Positions 28,430-35,060 of a stretch of DNA of 35,787 nucleotides are shown piece after piece. Under the pieces are notes generated by a model. That model searched no databases and was not told the DNA's origin. It saw only the letters and a program-made list of their open reading frames with translations. How positions within the stretch are numbered: the first letter of the stretch is position 1; each line of letters begins with the position of its first letter. Location: the NCBI RefSeq assembly GCF_028292805.1, contig NZ_JAQGLS010000292.1, positions 1 to 35,787 on the forward strand, written 5' to 3'. Both the position numbers and the translations under genes were made by a program. This DNA is from Ramlibacter sp. (GTDB lineage Bacteria > Pseudomonadota > Gammaproteobacteria > Burkholderiales > Burkholderiaceae_C).

Positions 28430-29610
28430 AGCTTGCACCCCGCGCCCGAATCGGCCAGCGCCTTGGCGGCGATGCCGACCACCTTGTTGTCGCCCTTTTC
28501 CACGCGGCGCAGGTAGATGTCCTGCACCGGGTTGTGCGACTTGCTCATCGTCCACTTGCCGCGCGGGCTGTCGATGGTTTGCGTCTCCAGCGACTTGTAG
28601 AGAGCCTGCTTGTTGCCGATGTCGCCCTTGACGGCGGCGATGCCCTGCGCCAGCAGCAGACCGGTGTCGTAGCCCTGCACCGCGTACACGTCCGGCTGCA
28701 TCCGGAACTCCTTGGCGAAAGCCAGCCGGAACTGGTTGTTGCGGGGCGTGTCCAGCGAATCGGCATAGTGCATCGTGGTCATGATGCCTTCGGCGGCCGG
28801 GCCGGCGGCCGTCAGCACGCCTTCGGTCAGGAAGCCGGACCCCCACAGCGGGATCTTGTCCTTCAGGCCGGCCGCGGCGTAGTCGCGGATGAACTTGGCG
28901 GCGCCGCCGCCAGCGAAGAAGCAGGCCACTGCGTCGGGGCGCAGCGAGGCGATCTCGGTCAGCAGCGCCTGGAACTCCACGTTGGGGAAGGGCAGGCCCA
29001 GTTCCTTGATGATGGTGCCGCCGGCCGCGGTGTAGCTTTCCTTGAAGCCTTCGAAGGCTTCGTCGCCGGCCGCGTACTTCCAGGTGATCCAGACCGTCTT
29101 CTTCAAGCCCTTGTCCATCATCGGCTTGCCCAGCGCGCGCGTGGGCTGGCTGTTGCTGAACGAGGTGCGGAACACGTTGGGCGCGCACAGCGAGCGGGTG
29201 GCTGCATGGACGCCGGCGTTGGGGATCAGGTTGAGCACGCCGCTGTCACGGGCCACGCGCTGGATGCCCATCTGCACGCCGGAGTGGACAGTGCCGATCA
29301 GCACGTCGACCTTGTCGCGCTGGACCAGACGGTTGGCGTTCTCGACGCCCTTGGACGGCTCCGATTCGTCGTCGACCTTGAACCACTCGATCTCGCGGCC
29401 GCCCAGCTTGCCGCCCTTTTCGTTGATCGCCATGCGCACGCCGTTCTCGATCGCCACGCCCAGCTGCGCGAAGGTGCCGGTGTACGGCAGCATGAAACCG
29501 ACGCGGACCTTGTTCGACTGGGCGCGCGCGATCTGGGGCAGCAACAGGCCGGTCGAGGCGGCGCCGACGATGGCGGCACCGCGGGAGAGGACGAGGCGGC
29601 GAGTGGTCAT
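28423..29610 (-). CDS. livK: ABC transporter substrate-binding protein, LivK/benzoate type
   Basis: Periplasmic receptor of the HAAT importer. The 395-residue precursor starts MTTRRLVLSRGAAIVGAASTGLLLPQIARAQ, a signal peptide with an RR pair that could use Tat, cleaved near ARA-Q. The mature part has KVRVGFMLPYTGTFAQLGVAIENGVRMA and the type-I periplasmic-binding fold (VDVLIGTVHSGVQMGIQRVARDSGVLNLIPNA; YDTGLLLAQGIAAVKGD). AGGAG precedes ATG 29610. The location directly downstream of benzoate-CoA ligase and the boxR unit suggests binding of benzoate or a related aromatic acid; this is inference, not motif evidence. Confidence 0.93.
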   Translation of the reverse strand: MTTRRLVLSRGAAIVGAASTGLLLPQIARAQSNKVRVGFMLPYTGTFAQLGVAIENGVRMAINEKGGKLGGREIEWFKVDDESEPSKGVENANRLVQRDKVDVLIGTVHSGVQMGIQRVARDSGVLNLIPNAGVHAATRSLCAPNVFRTSFSNSQPTRALGKPMMDKGLKKTVWITWKYAAGDEAFEGFKESYTAAGGTIIKELGLPFPNVEFQALLTEIASLRPDAVACFFAGGGAAKFIRDYAAAGLKDKIPLWGSGFLTEGVLTAAGPAAEGIMTTMHYADSLDTPRNNQFRLAFAKEFRMQPDVYAVQGYDTGLLLAQGIAAVKGDIGNKQALYKSLETQTIDSPRGKWTMSKSHNPVQDIYLRRVEKGDNKVVGIAAKALADSGAGCKLG

Positions 29611-29658
29611 GGATGCTCCTGGTTTCGTTTAGTTGAGGCCTGAAGTATTTTTATCGCA

Positions 29659-29703
29659 TGCACGGGGATCGCGCCACATGGCTTTCCCTCAGGCGTGGTG
29701 CAC
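29659..29703. promoter_or_regulatory. TGCA half-sites upstream of livK
   Basis: In the 103-bp gap between benzoate-CoA ligase and livK there are two TGCA words (29659-29662; 29699-29702, the latter in the palindrome GTGCAC). TGCA and GTGCAC are the recognition words described for BzdR/BoxR regulators. Spacing is long (36 bp), so this is a weak candidate for local BoxR control of the transporter. Confidence 0.3.
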
Positions 29704-29713
29704 TGGATTGCTC

Positions 29714-31288
29714 TTACTGGCCGGCGTCCGCGCGCAGGCGAAAGCGCTGGATCTTGCCGGTGGCCGTCTTGGGCAGCTCGGGCACGAAGGCGATCCAGCG
29801 CGGGTACTTGTAGGGCGCCAGCAGCGTCTTGACGTGCGCCTGCAGGTCGGCGGCGCTGGCTTCCTGGCCTGCCTTCAGCACCACGTATGCCTTCGGCTTG
29901 ACCAGGCCGTCGCTGTCGGCCACGCCGATCACTGCTGCTTCAAGGATGGCCGAGTGCGTCATGAGGCAGGCCTCCACCTCGAACGGCGAGACGTAGATGC
30001 CGCCCACCTTGAGCATGTCGTCGCTGCGCCCGCCGTAGGTGTAGTAGCCGTCGGCGTCGCGGGTGTACTTGTCGCCGCTGCGCGTCCACGCGCCGGAGAA
30101 GGTCGCCTTGGTCTTGGCGCGGTTGTTCCAGTACATGATCGCCGAGGTCGGCCCGCTGACCTGCAGCTCGCCGATCTCGCCGGGCCCGCACTCGCTGCCG
30201 TCGTCGCCGACGATGCGCAACTCGTAACCCGGCACCGGCTGGCCGGTGGTGCCGTAGCGCACCTTGCCGGGGCGGTTCGACAGGAAGATGTGCAGCATCT
30301 CGGTGGAGCCGATGCCGTCCAGGATCTCGGTGCCGAATTCGGCGGTCCAGCGCTTGCCGATGTCGGCGGGCAAGGCTTCGCCGGCGCTGGTGCACACGCG
30401 CAGGTTCAGCTCGCTTTTCTGCGGCCGCGCCGGGTCGGCCAGCAAGGCCGCATAGAGCGTCGGCACGCCGTAGAAGATGGTGGGCCGGTACTTCCTGAGC
30501 ACGCCGAACACATCGGCCGGGGTCGGTCGCGCCGGCAGCAGCACCGCGGTGGCGCCAACGCTCATGGGGAAGGTCAGGCTGTTGCCCAGGCCGTAAGCGA
30601 AGAACAGCTTGGCGGCGGAATAGACGACGTCGTCTTGGCGGAGGCCCAGCACCGCGCGGCCATACAGTTCGGCCGTCTGCACCAGGTGCGAGTGCAGGTG
30701 CACCGTGCCCTTGGGCGCGCCGGTGGAACCGCTGGAATAGAGCCAGAAGCAGGCGTCGTCGCTGCAGGTGCCCGCCACCTGCTGGTCGGGCGCGCCGGAT
30801 GCGACCAGGCTCGCCACCGAGTTGTCGCCGGCGGCGCCGGCCACGAAGATCTGCGCCAGCGTGGAGATCGTGCCGACCAGCGGCTCGAAGGTGGGCAGCA
30901 AGGGCTTGGAGACGAACAGTGCCTGCGCGCGTGAATCGCGCAGCATGTAGTCGAAGTCCCTGGTCGTGAGCAGCGTGTTGGCCGCCACCGGCACCACGCC
31001 GGCCAGGATGCAGCCGAGGAAGACAACGGGCCATTCCGGTGTGTCCAGCATGGCAATCACCACGCGCGCCTCGGGGCCGATGCCCCGCTGGCGCAATGCG
31101 TTGGCGAAGCGATGCGAGTGCTCGGCGAGTTCGCCGTAAGTCAGTTGCGCGCCGCTGGCCGCATCGACGAAGGCGACCTTGCCCGGGCGCGCCGCATTGC
31201 GTTGCAGCAGGTCGTGGGCAGCGTTGTAGTCGCGCGGGATCTCGATCCGCGGCGGGGTGGAGCTGTGGTCGGCGTGGCTCATGTGCAT
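29714..31288 (-). CDS. bclA: Benzoate-CoA ligase
   Basis: Activates benzoate to benzoyl-CoA with ATP, the first step of the box pathway. The 524-residue adenylate-forming enzyme has the AMP-binding loop WLYSSGSTGAPKGTVHLH (near 182-199), AYGLGNSLTFP, the benzoate-CoA ligase block RPTIFYGVPTLYAALL, DGIGSTEMLHIFLSNRPG, GDKYTRDADGYYTYGGRSDDMLK and the C-terminal catalytic Lys in LPKTATGKIQRFRLR. The ATG 31288 has AGGAG nine bases upstream; ATG 31282 is possible. The length is typical (about 520-530). Related ligases act on 2-fluoro- or hydroxybenzoates, but the block spacing and boxR neighbour make benzoate the best call. Confidence 0.93.
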   Translation of the reverse strand: MHMSHADHSSTPPRIEIPRDYNAAHDLLQRNAARPGKVAFVDAASGAQLTYGELAEHSHRFANALRQRGIGPEARVVIAMLDTPEWPVVFLGCILAGVVPVAANTLLTTRDFDYMLRDSRAQALFVSKPLLPTFEPLVGTISTLAQIFVAGAAGDNSVASLVASGAPDQQVAGTCSDDACFWLYSSGSTGAPKGTVHLHSHLVQTAELYGRAVLGLRQDDVVYSAAKLFFAYGLGNSLTFPMSVGATAVLLPARPTPADVFGVLRKYRPTIFYGVPTLYAALLADPARPQKSELNLRVCTSAGEALPADIGKRWTAEFGTEILDGIGSTEMLHIFLSNRPGKVRYGTTGQPVPGYELRIVGDDGSECGPGEIGELQVSGPTSAIMYWNNRAKTKATFSGAWTRSGDKYTRDADGYYTYGGRSDDMLKVGGIYVSPFEVEACLMTHSAILEAAVIGVADSDGLVKPKAYVVLKAGQEASAADLQAHVKTLLAPYKYPRWIAFVPELPKTATGKIQRFRLRADAGQ

Positions 31289-31314
31289 CGTCGTTGTCTC
31301 CTGGGGCTTGCTCT

Positions 31315-31368
31315 GTCATCCCGGCCTCGCGTCGGGATCCATGGATTGCGGGTCGCGCCCGCAATGAC
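31315..31368. repeat. REP-like palindromic element between flavodoxin and ligase genes
   Basis: Begins GTCATCCCGG and ends CCGCAATGAC, with internal hairpins CCCG/CGGG and TTGCGGG/CCCGCAA (perfect 7-bp arms) and a central ATCCATGGAT palindrome. The ends resemble those of the element at 8335-8435. It lies in the 84-bp gap and may affect read-through from the flavodoxin gene to the ligase. Confidence 0.65.
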
Positions 31369-31372
31369 GACG

Positions 31373-31852
31373 CTAAGCGCTGGCCGCCTGCTTCTGCATC
31401 ACCGGGATCGCCTCGGCCAGCCACTCGCGGCACCACGCGGCACCGAGTTCCTCGGCCAGGGTGCCGGAACTGGCGTCGTGACACCACACCTGGCCGATGC
31501 GCTGCGCGCCCAGGCCTTGCAGGCGCTGGTCGAACTTCTGGCCGCCAAAACAGAAGGTCTGCAGGTAGGTGCGGTCACCCAGTGCCACCACGCCGTACTT
31601 CACGTGGCCCAGGAAGCGCGGCTGCGCGTCGAGCGATTCGTACAGGGCGCGGGCGTTGTCGGGCACGTCGCCCGAGCCGTAGGTCGAGGTGCAGATGAGA
31701 TAAAGTGCATCGTCATCGAACACGGCCGGGTCCAGCCCGTCCATCATCACGATCTCGATGTCGTCGACGAGGTCGGCACAGTCCATCTGGATGGCTTGGG
31801 CGACATAGTCGGCCGTGCTGGTCATGGTGCCGACGAGGATCTTGAGCTTCAT
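31373..31852 (-). CDS. Flavodoxin-domain (MioC-like) protein
   Basis: A 159-residue single flavodoxin domain: MKLKILVGTMTSTADYVAQAI (FMN phosphate loop TMTSTAD), LYLICTSTYGSGDVPDNARALYESLDA (first FMN-stacking loop), YGVVALGDRTYLQTFCFGGQKFDQRL (second loop). These are the MioC/flavodoxin signatures, so the product should be a small FMN electron carrier. The ATG 31852 is chosen from the family N-terminus; the ribosome-binding site is weak. It is the first gene on this side of the boxR divergent promoter, ahead of benzoate-CoA ligase. An electron-transfer role in aerobic benzoyl-CoA oxidation is plausible from position but not known. The gene could equally serve another reductase. Confidence 0.88.
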   Translation of the reverse strand: MKLKILVGTMTSTADYVAQAIQMDCADLVDDIEIVMMDGLDPAVFDDDALYLICTSTYGSGDVPDNARALYESLDAQPRFLGHVKYGVVALGDRTYLQTFCFGGQKFDQRLQGLGAQRIGQVWCHDASSGTLAEELGAAWCREWLAEAIPVMQKQAASA

Positions 31853-31902
31853 GCGGGGTCCGATCTTGGCTGCATGGATCTGGTCCACATGCAGCAAACT
31901 GC

Positions 31903-31950
31903 TTGACAGGCGACTTGCAGGAAGTATATTGCAAACCTGCCTCAGCGCAA
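31903..31950. promoter_or_regulatory. Overlapping divergent promoters with TGCA repeats (boxR / flavodoxin-bclA)
   Basis: Plus strand: TTGACA (31903-31908), 16-bp spacer, TATATT (31925-31930), driving boxR. Minus strand: TTGCGC (31950-31945), 16-bp spacer, TATACT (31928-31923), driving the flavodoxin-ligase side. The two -10 boxes overlap. TGCA words lie at 31871, 31890, 31916 and 31930, with the inverted pair TTGCA-N10-TGCAA at 31915-31934 covering both -10 boxes. TGCA repeats are the known recognition words of the BoxR/BzdR family, so repression of both promoters by BoxR, relieved by benzoyl-CoA, is the inferred model. Confidence 0.68.
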
Positions 31951-31976
31951 GTCCTGATTCTTCCAGAAGGCACTTC

Positions 31977-32903
31977 ATGCAAGCGATGACCGACATCGAA
32001 TCCCGCGCCACCCTGGTCGACCTGGGTGCCCGCGTGCGGGCCTGGCGCGCCCGCCGCGGCATGACGCGCAAGCAGCTGGCGGCCGACTCCGGCTTGTCCG
32101 AGCGCTTCCTGGCCGACGTCGAGGGCGGCAAGGGCAACGTCTCCATCAATTCGCTGGAAGCCGCGGCCCGCGCTTTGAACATCACCTTGCTCGACCTGCT
32201 GCAGGACGCGCCACGGCCCGCGCTGGCCCGGGTGCACAACCTGCTGGGGCGGCTCGAGGAAGGCCAGCTCGATCAGGCCTATGGCATGTTGGCCAGCACC
32301 TTTGGTTTGTCCGATGCGCACGGTCGCGAGCGGCGCATCGCGCTGGTGGGGCTGCGTGGCGCCGGCAAGACCACGCTGGGCGGGCAGCTGGCGGCCCAGC
32401 GCGGCGTGCCCTTCGTCGAGCTGGACCGCGAGATCGAGCGCGAAGCCGGCACCAGCATGAACGAGATCCTGCTGCTGCACGGTCAGGCGGGCTACCGCCG
32501 CTACGAGCGCCGCGCGCTGCTGCGCATCGCCGAGGAGCACGCGGGCGGCGTGGTGATGACCACCGGCGGCAGCATCGTGAGCGAACGCGAGACCTTCGAC
32601 CTGCTGCAGTCGCACTTCCATTGCGTGTGGGTCAAAGCCAGCCCCGAGGAGCACATGAGCCGGGTGGTGGCGCAGGGCGACATGCGCCCGTTCGACGCCG
32701 CCCGCGGCGAGACCGACGGCGAGCTCTCGCGCAGCGCCATGGGCGAGGCGCTGGACGACATCCGTCGCATCCTGGCCAGCCGCGAGGCCTTGTATGCACG
32801 CGCGGACTCGGTGGTGGACACGGCGGCGCGCAGCGTCAAGCAATCGCTGAAAGATCTCGAGCGGGCCGTGCCCGCGGCCAAGGACAAACTGGAGGCAGCA
32901 TGA
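31977..32903 (+). CDS. boxR: BoxR-type benzoyl-CoA-responsive repressor (XRE HTH + shikimate-kinase-like domain)
   Basis: A 308-residue regulator with an N-terminal XRE helix-turn-helix (residues ~15-75: VRAWRARRGMTRKQLAADSGLSERFLADVEGG) fused to a shikimate-kinase-like domain with P-loop GLRGAGKTTLG (Lys131), FVELDREIEREAG and ATTGG-like MTTGGSIVS. This HTH-kinase fusion is the BoxR/BzdR architecture; in studied members the kinase-like domain senses benzoyl-CoA and is not a functional shikimate kinase. AGAAGG precedes ATG 31977; ATG 31986 is an alternative. The stop overlaps the boxC ATG (ATGA), so boxR headed the catabolic operon. The protein looks intact although the genes it should control downstream are broken. 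Confidence 0.94.
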   Translation: MQAMTDIESRATLVDLGARVRAWRARRGMTRKQLAADSGLSERFLADVEGGKGNVSINSLEAAARALNITLLDLLQDAPRPALARVHNLLGRLEEGQLDQAYGMLASTFGLSDAHGRERRIALVGLRGAGKTTLGGQLAAQRGVPFVELDREIEREAGTSMNEILLLHGQAGYRRYERRALLRIAEEHAGGVVMTTGGSIVSERETFDLLQSHFHCVWVKASPEEHMSRVVAQGDMRPFDAARGETDGELSRSAMGEALDDIRRILASREALYARADSVVDTAARSVKQSLKDLERAVPAAKDKLEAA

Positions 32904-33458
32904 GGGCAATGCCCGAGCCCCTGCTGTTCAAGCCGACGCCGAGCGGCGAGGAGCGCGAGTTCGTGAGCTTCGCCACCCACCCGGCGCACTGCTGCCACTG
33001 GGCGCTGGACGTTCAGGGCGGCGTTGCCCGGCTGACGCTGGACATCGACGAGGACGGCGGCATCAAGCCGGGCTACAAGCTCAAGCTGAACAGCTAGGGG
33101 ATCGAGCTGACCCCGCTCAAGCCGGTCATCGACGAGCAGGTCGACCACGCCACGCGCATCGCCACCTTCACCGTGTCCGGCCCCAAGACCTGCATCGAAG
33201 CCACGCCGGCGGCGATCGTCGCCGCCGGCGCGAGCTGATGGCCGCTGCAGCTGGCGCGGGAGCTCGACGCCGCCATCCTGAACCTGCGCACCAACGAGCT
33301 GCAGATCGGCGTGTGGGTCTTGAAGACGCGCCGCGACGCCGACCTGGTGATGGCCTCCGACGCCGTGCTGGAGCAGCACAAGGACCACTGGCTGGTGGGC
33401 GAAACCACCGGCGCGCTGCGCCGCACGCTGGCCCGCCTGGCCTTCCTGAACTGGTTAG
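32900..33458 (+). pseudogene. boxC: Remnant of boxC (benzoyl-CoA-dihydrodiol lyase)
   Basis: ATG 32900 overlaps the boxR stop. The N-terminal 65 codons are recognisable BoxC (HCCHWALDVQGGVARL, LDIDEDGGIKPGYKLKLNS) and end at an in-frame TAG (33095-33097) where intact family members continue SYDLGVDIEL. Past the stop, in the same frame, sequence jumps to a later region of BoxC (GIELTPL, ATRIATFTVSGP, IVAAGAS), hits a second stop TGA (33236-33238) in place of the expected Trp of AWWPLQ, then continues WPLQLARELDAAILNLRTNE and GETTGALRRTLARL. Intact BoxC has about 550 residues; roughly 200 are deleted in the middle and the C-terminal part is absent. The enzyme would convert 2,3-epoxybenzoyl-CoA by hydrolytic ring opening, but this copy cannot. 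Confidence 0.85.
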
Positions 33459-33533
33459 ATGGCCGGCTGGATCGCCCGCCGACCGCGGCGTCAACGCCAA
33501 CGCGCGGTGGAGTACGAGTACGTGAAGCTCTGA
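33459..33533 (+). pseudogene. boxB: Terminal fragment of boxB (benzoyl-CoA 2,3-epoxidase subunit)
   Basis: The last ~24 codons of a boxB gene follow directly on the boxC remnant: AGWIA, then (after a frame change) DRGVNAN, then VEYEYVKL and TGA at 33531-33533. The family ends with a block of the type GWIAPP...GxNxxPxxFEYVKL, which these pieces match. At least two single-base frame changes lie inside the fragment. A deletion has evidently joined boxC to the end of boxB and removed nearly all of boxB. Identification rests on a short terminal match. Confidence 0.62.
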
Positions 33534-33543
33534 TGCGAGCGAT

Positions 33544-33569
33544 GCGGCCTCGTGCCGCTTCTTTCTTTT
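33544..33569 (+). terminator. Intrinsic terminator of the former box operon
   Basis: Hairpin GCGGC-CTCGT-GCCGC (33544-33558) followed by the T-rich tract TTCTTTCTTTT. It begins 10 bp after the boxB remnant stop, in the expected place for the end of the catabolic operon. Confidence 0.65.
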
Positions 33570-33616
33570 GGGTTCCTGCCGGCAAGACGCTGCTTGCCCG
33601 GTAGAATGCAGCCCTT

Positions 33617-33693
<77 letters not shown>

Positions 33694-33697
33694 TTTC

Positions 33698-33724
33698 AAC
33701 CCGTCGGATCCCGACGGGTTTTTT
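33698..33724 (+). terminator. Intrinsic terminator after tRNA-Pro
   Basis: Perfect 10-bp stem AACCCGTCGG/CCGACGGGTT with a 3-nt loop, running into six T residues. It starts four bases after the tRNA 3' end. Confidence 0.92.
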
Positions 33725-33780
33725 GCTTTCTGGTGAGGCCTTCTGGCATACGTGCTTCGCTCAACCCGAAGCCGCCGTGG

Positions 33781-33795
33781 TGACACATACTGTCA
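33781..33795. promoter_or_regulatory. Inverted repeat TGACA-N5-TGTCA upstream of small ORF
   Basis: Perfect 5-bp arms in TGACACATACTGTCA, ending 33 bp before the ATG of the 62-residue ORF. Operator-like position; the minus-strand reading also offers a TTGACA -35 box. Function is inferred. Confidence 0.35.
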
Positions 33796-33828
33796 AGGTT
33801 CCCAACGGCTCACCAGGAAAGACCTTCG

Positions 33829-34017
33829 ATGTCACGACTTCTCGACCTTCTCCGGGCTTCGGTCCGTCGGGAAAAGGCATGGACCGAAACGCGCATCGAC
33901 GAAACCGAGCGGGAGCCCGCCGGCAGCCCCGGCGAAACGCGCAAACCGGCGCATGACTTCCTGGCGACGGTTCCCCTTCCGCTGGCGTGGACCAAGCAGC
34001 CGGAACGTCGCCTTTAG
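33829..34017 (+). CDS. Hypothetical 62-residue protein
   Basis: Small ORF with an AGGAAAG ribosome-binding site before ATG 33829. The sequence is charged and mostly helical at the start (MSRLLDLLRASVRREKAWTE) and rich in Pro, Glu and Arg later; there is no signal peptide, membrane segment or known motif. It sits between two tRNA genes, downstream of a terminator and an inverted repeat, and ends seven bases before the convergent zinc-ribbon ORF. I do not recognise it. It could be spurious, but the ribosome-binding site and clean ends make it worth keeping. Confidence 0.45.
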   Translation: MSRLLDLLRASVRREKAWTETRIDETEREPAGSPGETRKPAHDFLATVPLPLAWTKQPERRL

Positions 34018-34023
34018 CAGCGA

Positions 34024-34176
34024 TCAGCCGGGGCCGCGCGTCTGCTTTGGCAGCAACATCGTCCGGCCGCATCTGGCGCAGCGATACTGCCGGCGCCCGA
34101 TCAGGATCCGCGCCCACCAGGGCCGGTGTTCCCGGATATGGTTGTGCTTGCCGCATCCGCAAGGTCTCAGGTCCAT
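34024..34176 (-). CDS. Small zinc-ribbon protein (50 residues)
   Basis: A 50-residue ORF with a strong GGGAGGA ribosome-binding site six bases before ATG 34176. The protein begins MDLRPCGCGKHNHIREH, continues with a Trp/Arg-rich middle (RPWWARILIGRRQYR) and has CARCGRTMLLPK, giving Cys6-x-Cys8 and Cys33-x2-Cys36. This is the layout of a small zinc ribbon. Similar short Cys-paired proteins with a tryptophan-arginine centre are common as uncharacterised genes in this order, as far as I recall. The gene is convergent with the 62-residue ORF and lies upstream of tRNA-Arg. Its role is unknown; nucleic-acid or protein binding is the usual guess for such ribbons. Confidence 0.68.
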   Translation of the reverse strand: MDLRPCGCGKHNHIREHRPWWARILIGRRQYRCARCGRTMLLPKQTRGPG

Positions 34177-34305
34177 GGCAGTTCCTCCCGCAGCTTGAGC
34201 TTACGCGCTCCCGGCCTTTAGCTCAATCATCAGCCGCGCGGCAGTGACGCCAGAAAACAATGCGAAAATTGAACTCGGCGGCACCGGCGTGGCCGGCTTG
34301 CCTTT

Positions 34306-34382
34306 CTGCCCGTAGCTCAGTTGGATAGAGCACCTGCCTTCTAAGCAGGTTGTCGGGGGTTCGATTCCCTCCGGGCAGGCCA
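34306..34382 (+). tRNA. tRNA-Arg (anticodon TCT)
   Basis: 77 nt including encoded CCA. Acceptor CTGCCCG pairs with CGGGCAG, D-arm AGCTCAGTTGGATAGAGC, anticodon stem CCTGC/GCAGG with loop CTTCTAA and anticodon TCT (34340-34342), T arm GGGTTCGATTCCC. It reads AGA/AGG, rare codons in this GC-rich sequence. The stop of the convergent response-regulator gene lies 11 bp beyond its 3' end. Confidence 0.97.
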
Positions 34383-34393
34383 GCGCCCCAACC

Positions 34394-34780
34394 TCACCGC
34401 ATCCGGATCAGCTCGTCGATCGTCGCCACCAGCTGCGCCGGGTCGGCCGGGCTCGTGAAGTACGCGTCGGCGCCCGACTTTCGGCTTTCCCAGTGGTCTT
34501 CCTCGCTCAGGTACATGGCGGTGATGTGGACGATCGGCACGCTGGACGTGCGCGGGTCCTTGCGCAGCAGCCGGCACACCTCGAATCCCATCACGTCCGG
34601 CAAGTGGATGTCGAGTACCACGGCAGCCACGTACTCGGCAAATTCGAGTGCCTCGGAACCGGAGGCCGCCTCCATGGTCTTGTAACCCGCGGCGCGCAAG
34701 GTGCGCGCCGTCCCGTAACGTTGCTGCGGGTGGTCGTCGACCACCAGCACGCTCAAGAGTCCACGGTTCAGGGGGTCCAT
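34394..34780 (-). CDS. Single-domain response regulator (CheY-like) lacking the conserved Lys
   Basis: A 128-residue receiver with no output domain. Visible active-site residues are the acidic pair Asp15-Asp16 (VLVVDDHP), phospho-acceptor Asp57 (VVLDIHLPDVMGF) and Thr87 (HITA). The invariant Lys expected in the FTxP loop is Ser110 (AYFTSPAD), which in other receivers affects phosphorylation or the switch. Start ATG 34780 is taken from the receiver boundary; the frame stays open upstream but that sequence is not family-like. It is divergent from a multi-HAMP sensor kinase across 280 bp, so it is probably a phospho-partner or modulator of that kinase. Confidence 0.9.
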   Translation of the reverse strand: MDPLNRGLLSVLVVDDHPQQRYGTARTLRAAGYKTMEAASGSEALEFAEYVAAVVLDIHLPDVMGFEVCRLLRKDPRTSSVPIVHITAMYLSEEDHWESRKSGADAYFTSPADPAQLVATIDELIRMR

Positions 34781-34949
34781 ATCGATGTGATTCAGCGAGC
34801 TGGTGATCGTACACCGCGGCGCTGCCGTCGGCCAGGGCCGCAGGCGCGGCGCTGGCACAACGGTTGCGCGCGTGCTGGCCGCCAAATATTCCGTGATCTC
34901 TGCAAAGGCGGGGCTCGCGGCCCTTGGTGTCGGCCGCCTCCTACACGAT

Positions 34950-35011
34950 GTCCGGATTTCCTGCCGGACACTCGCTCGCTCGGCCATCAGCTGCTGCGTG
35001 CGTCACGCACG
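34950..35011. promoter_or_regulatory. Inverted repeats in the response regulator/sensor kinase intergenic region
   Basis: The 280-bp region between the two divergent genes has no ORF I can support. It holds GTCCGG...CCGGAC (34950-34955/34964-34969, 8-nt spacer) and the 15-bp palindrome CGTGCGTCACGCACG (34997-35011). The second lies 50 bp upstream of the kinase ATG and is a possible operator. Confidence 0.4.
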
Positions 35012-35060
35012 ACGCCGAACGTTGTCATTCAGAGCCGAGCGCGCCACCGACGGAGACCCC

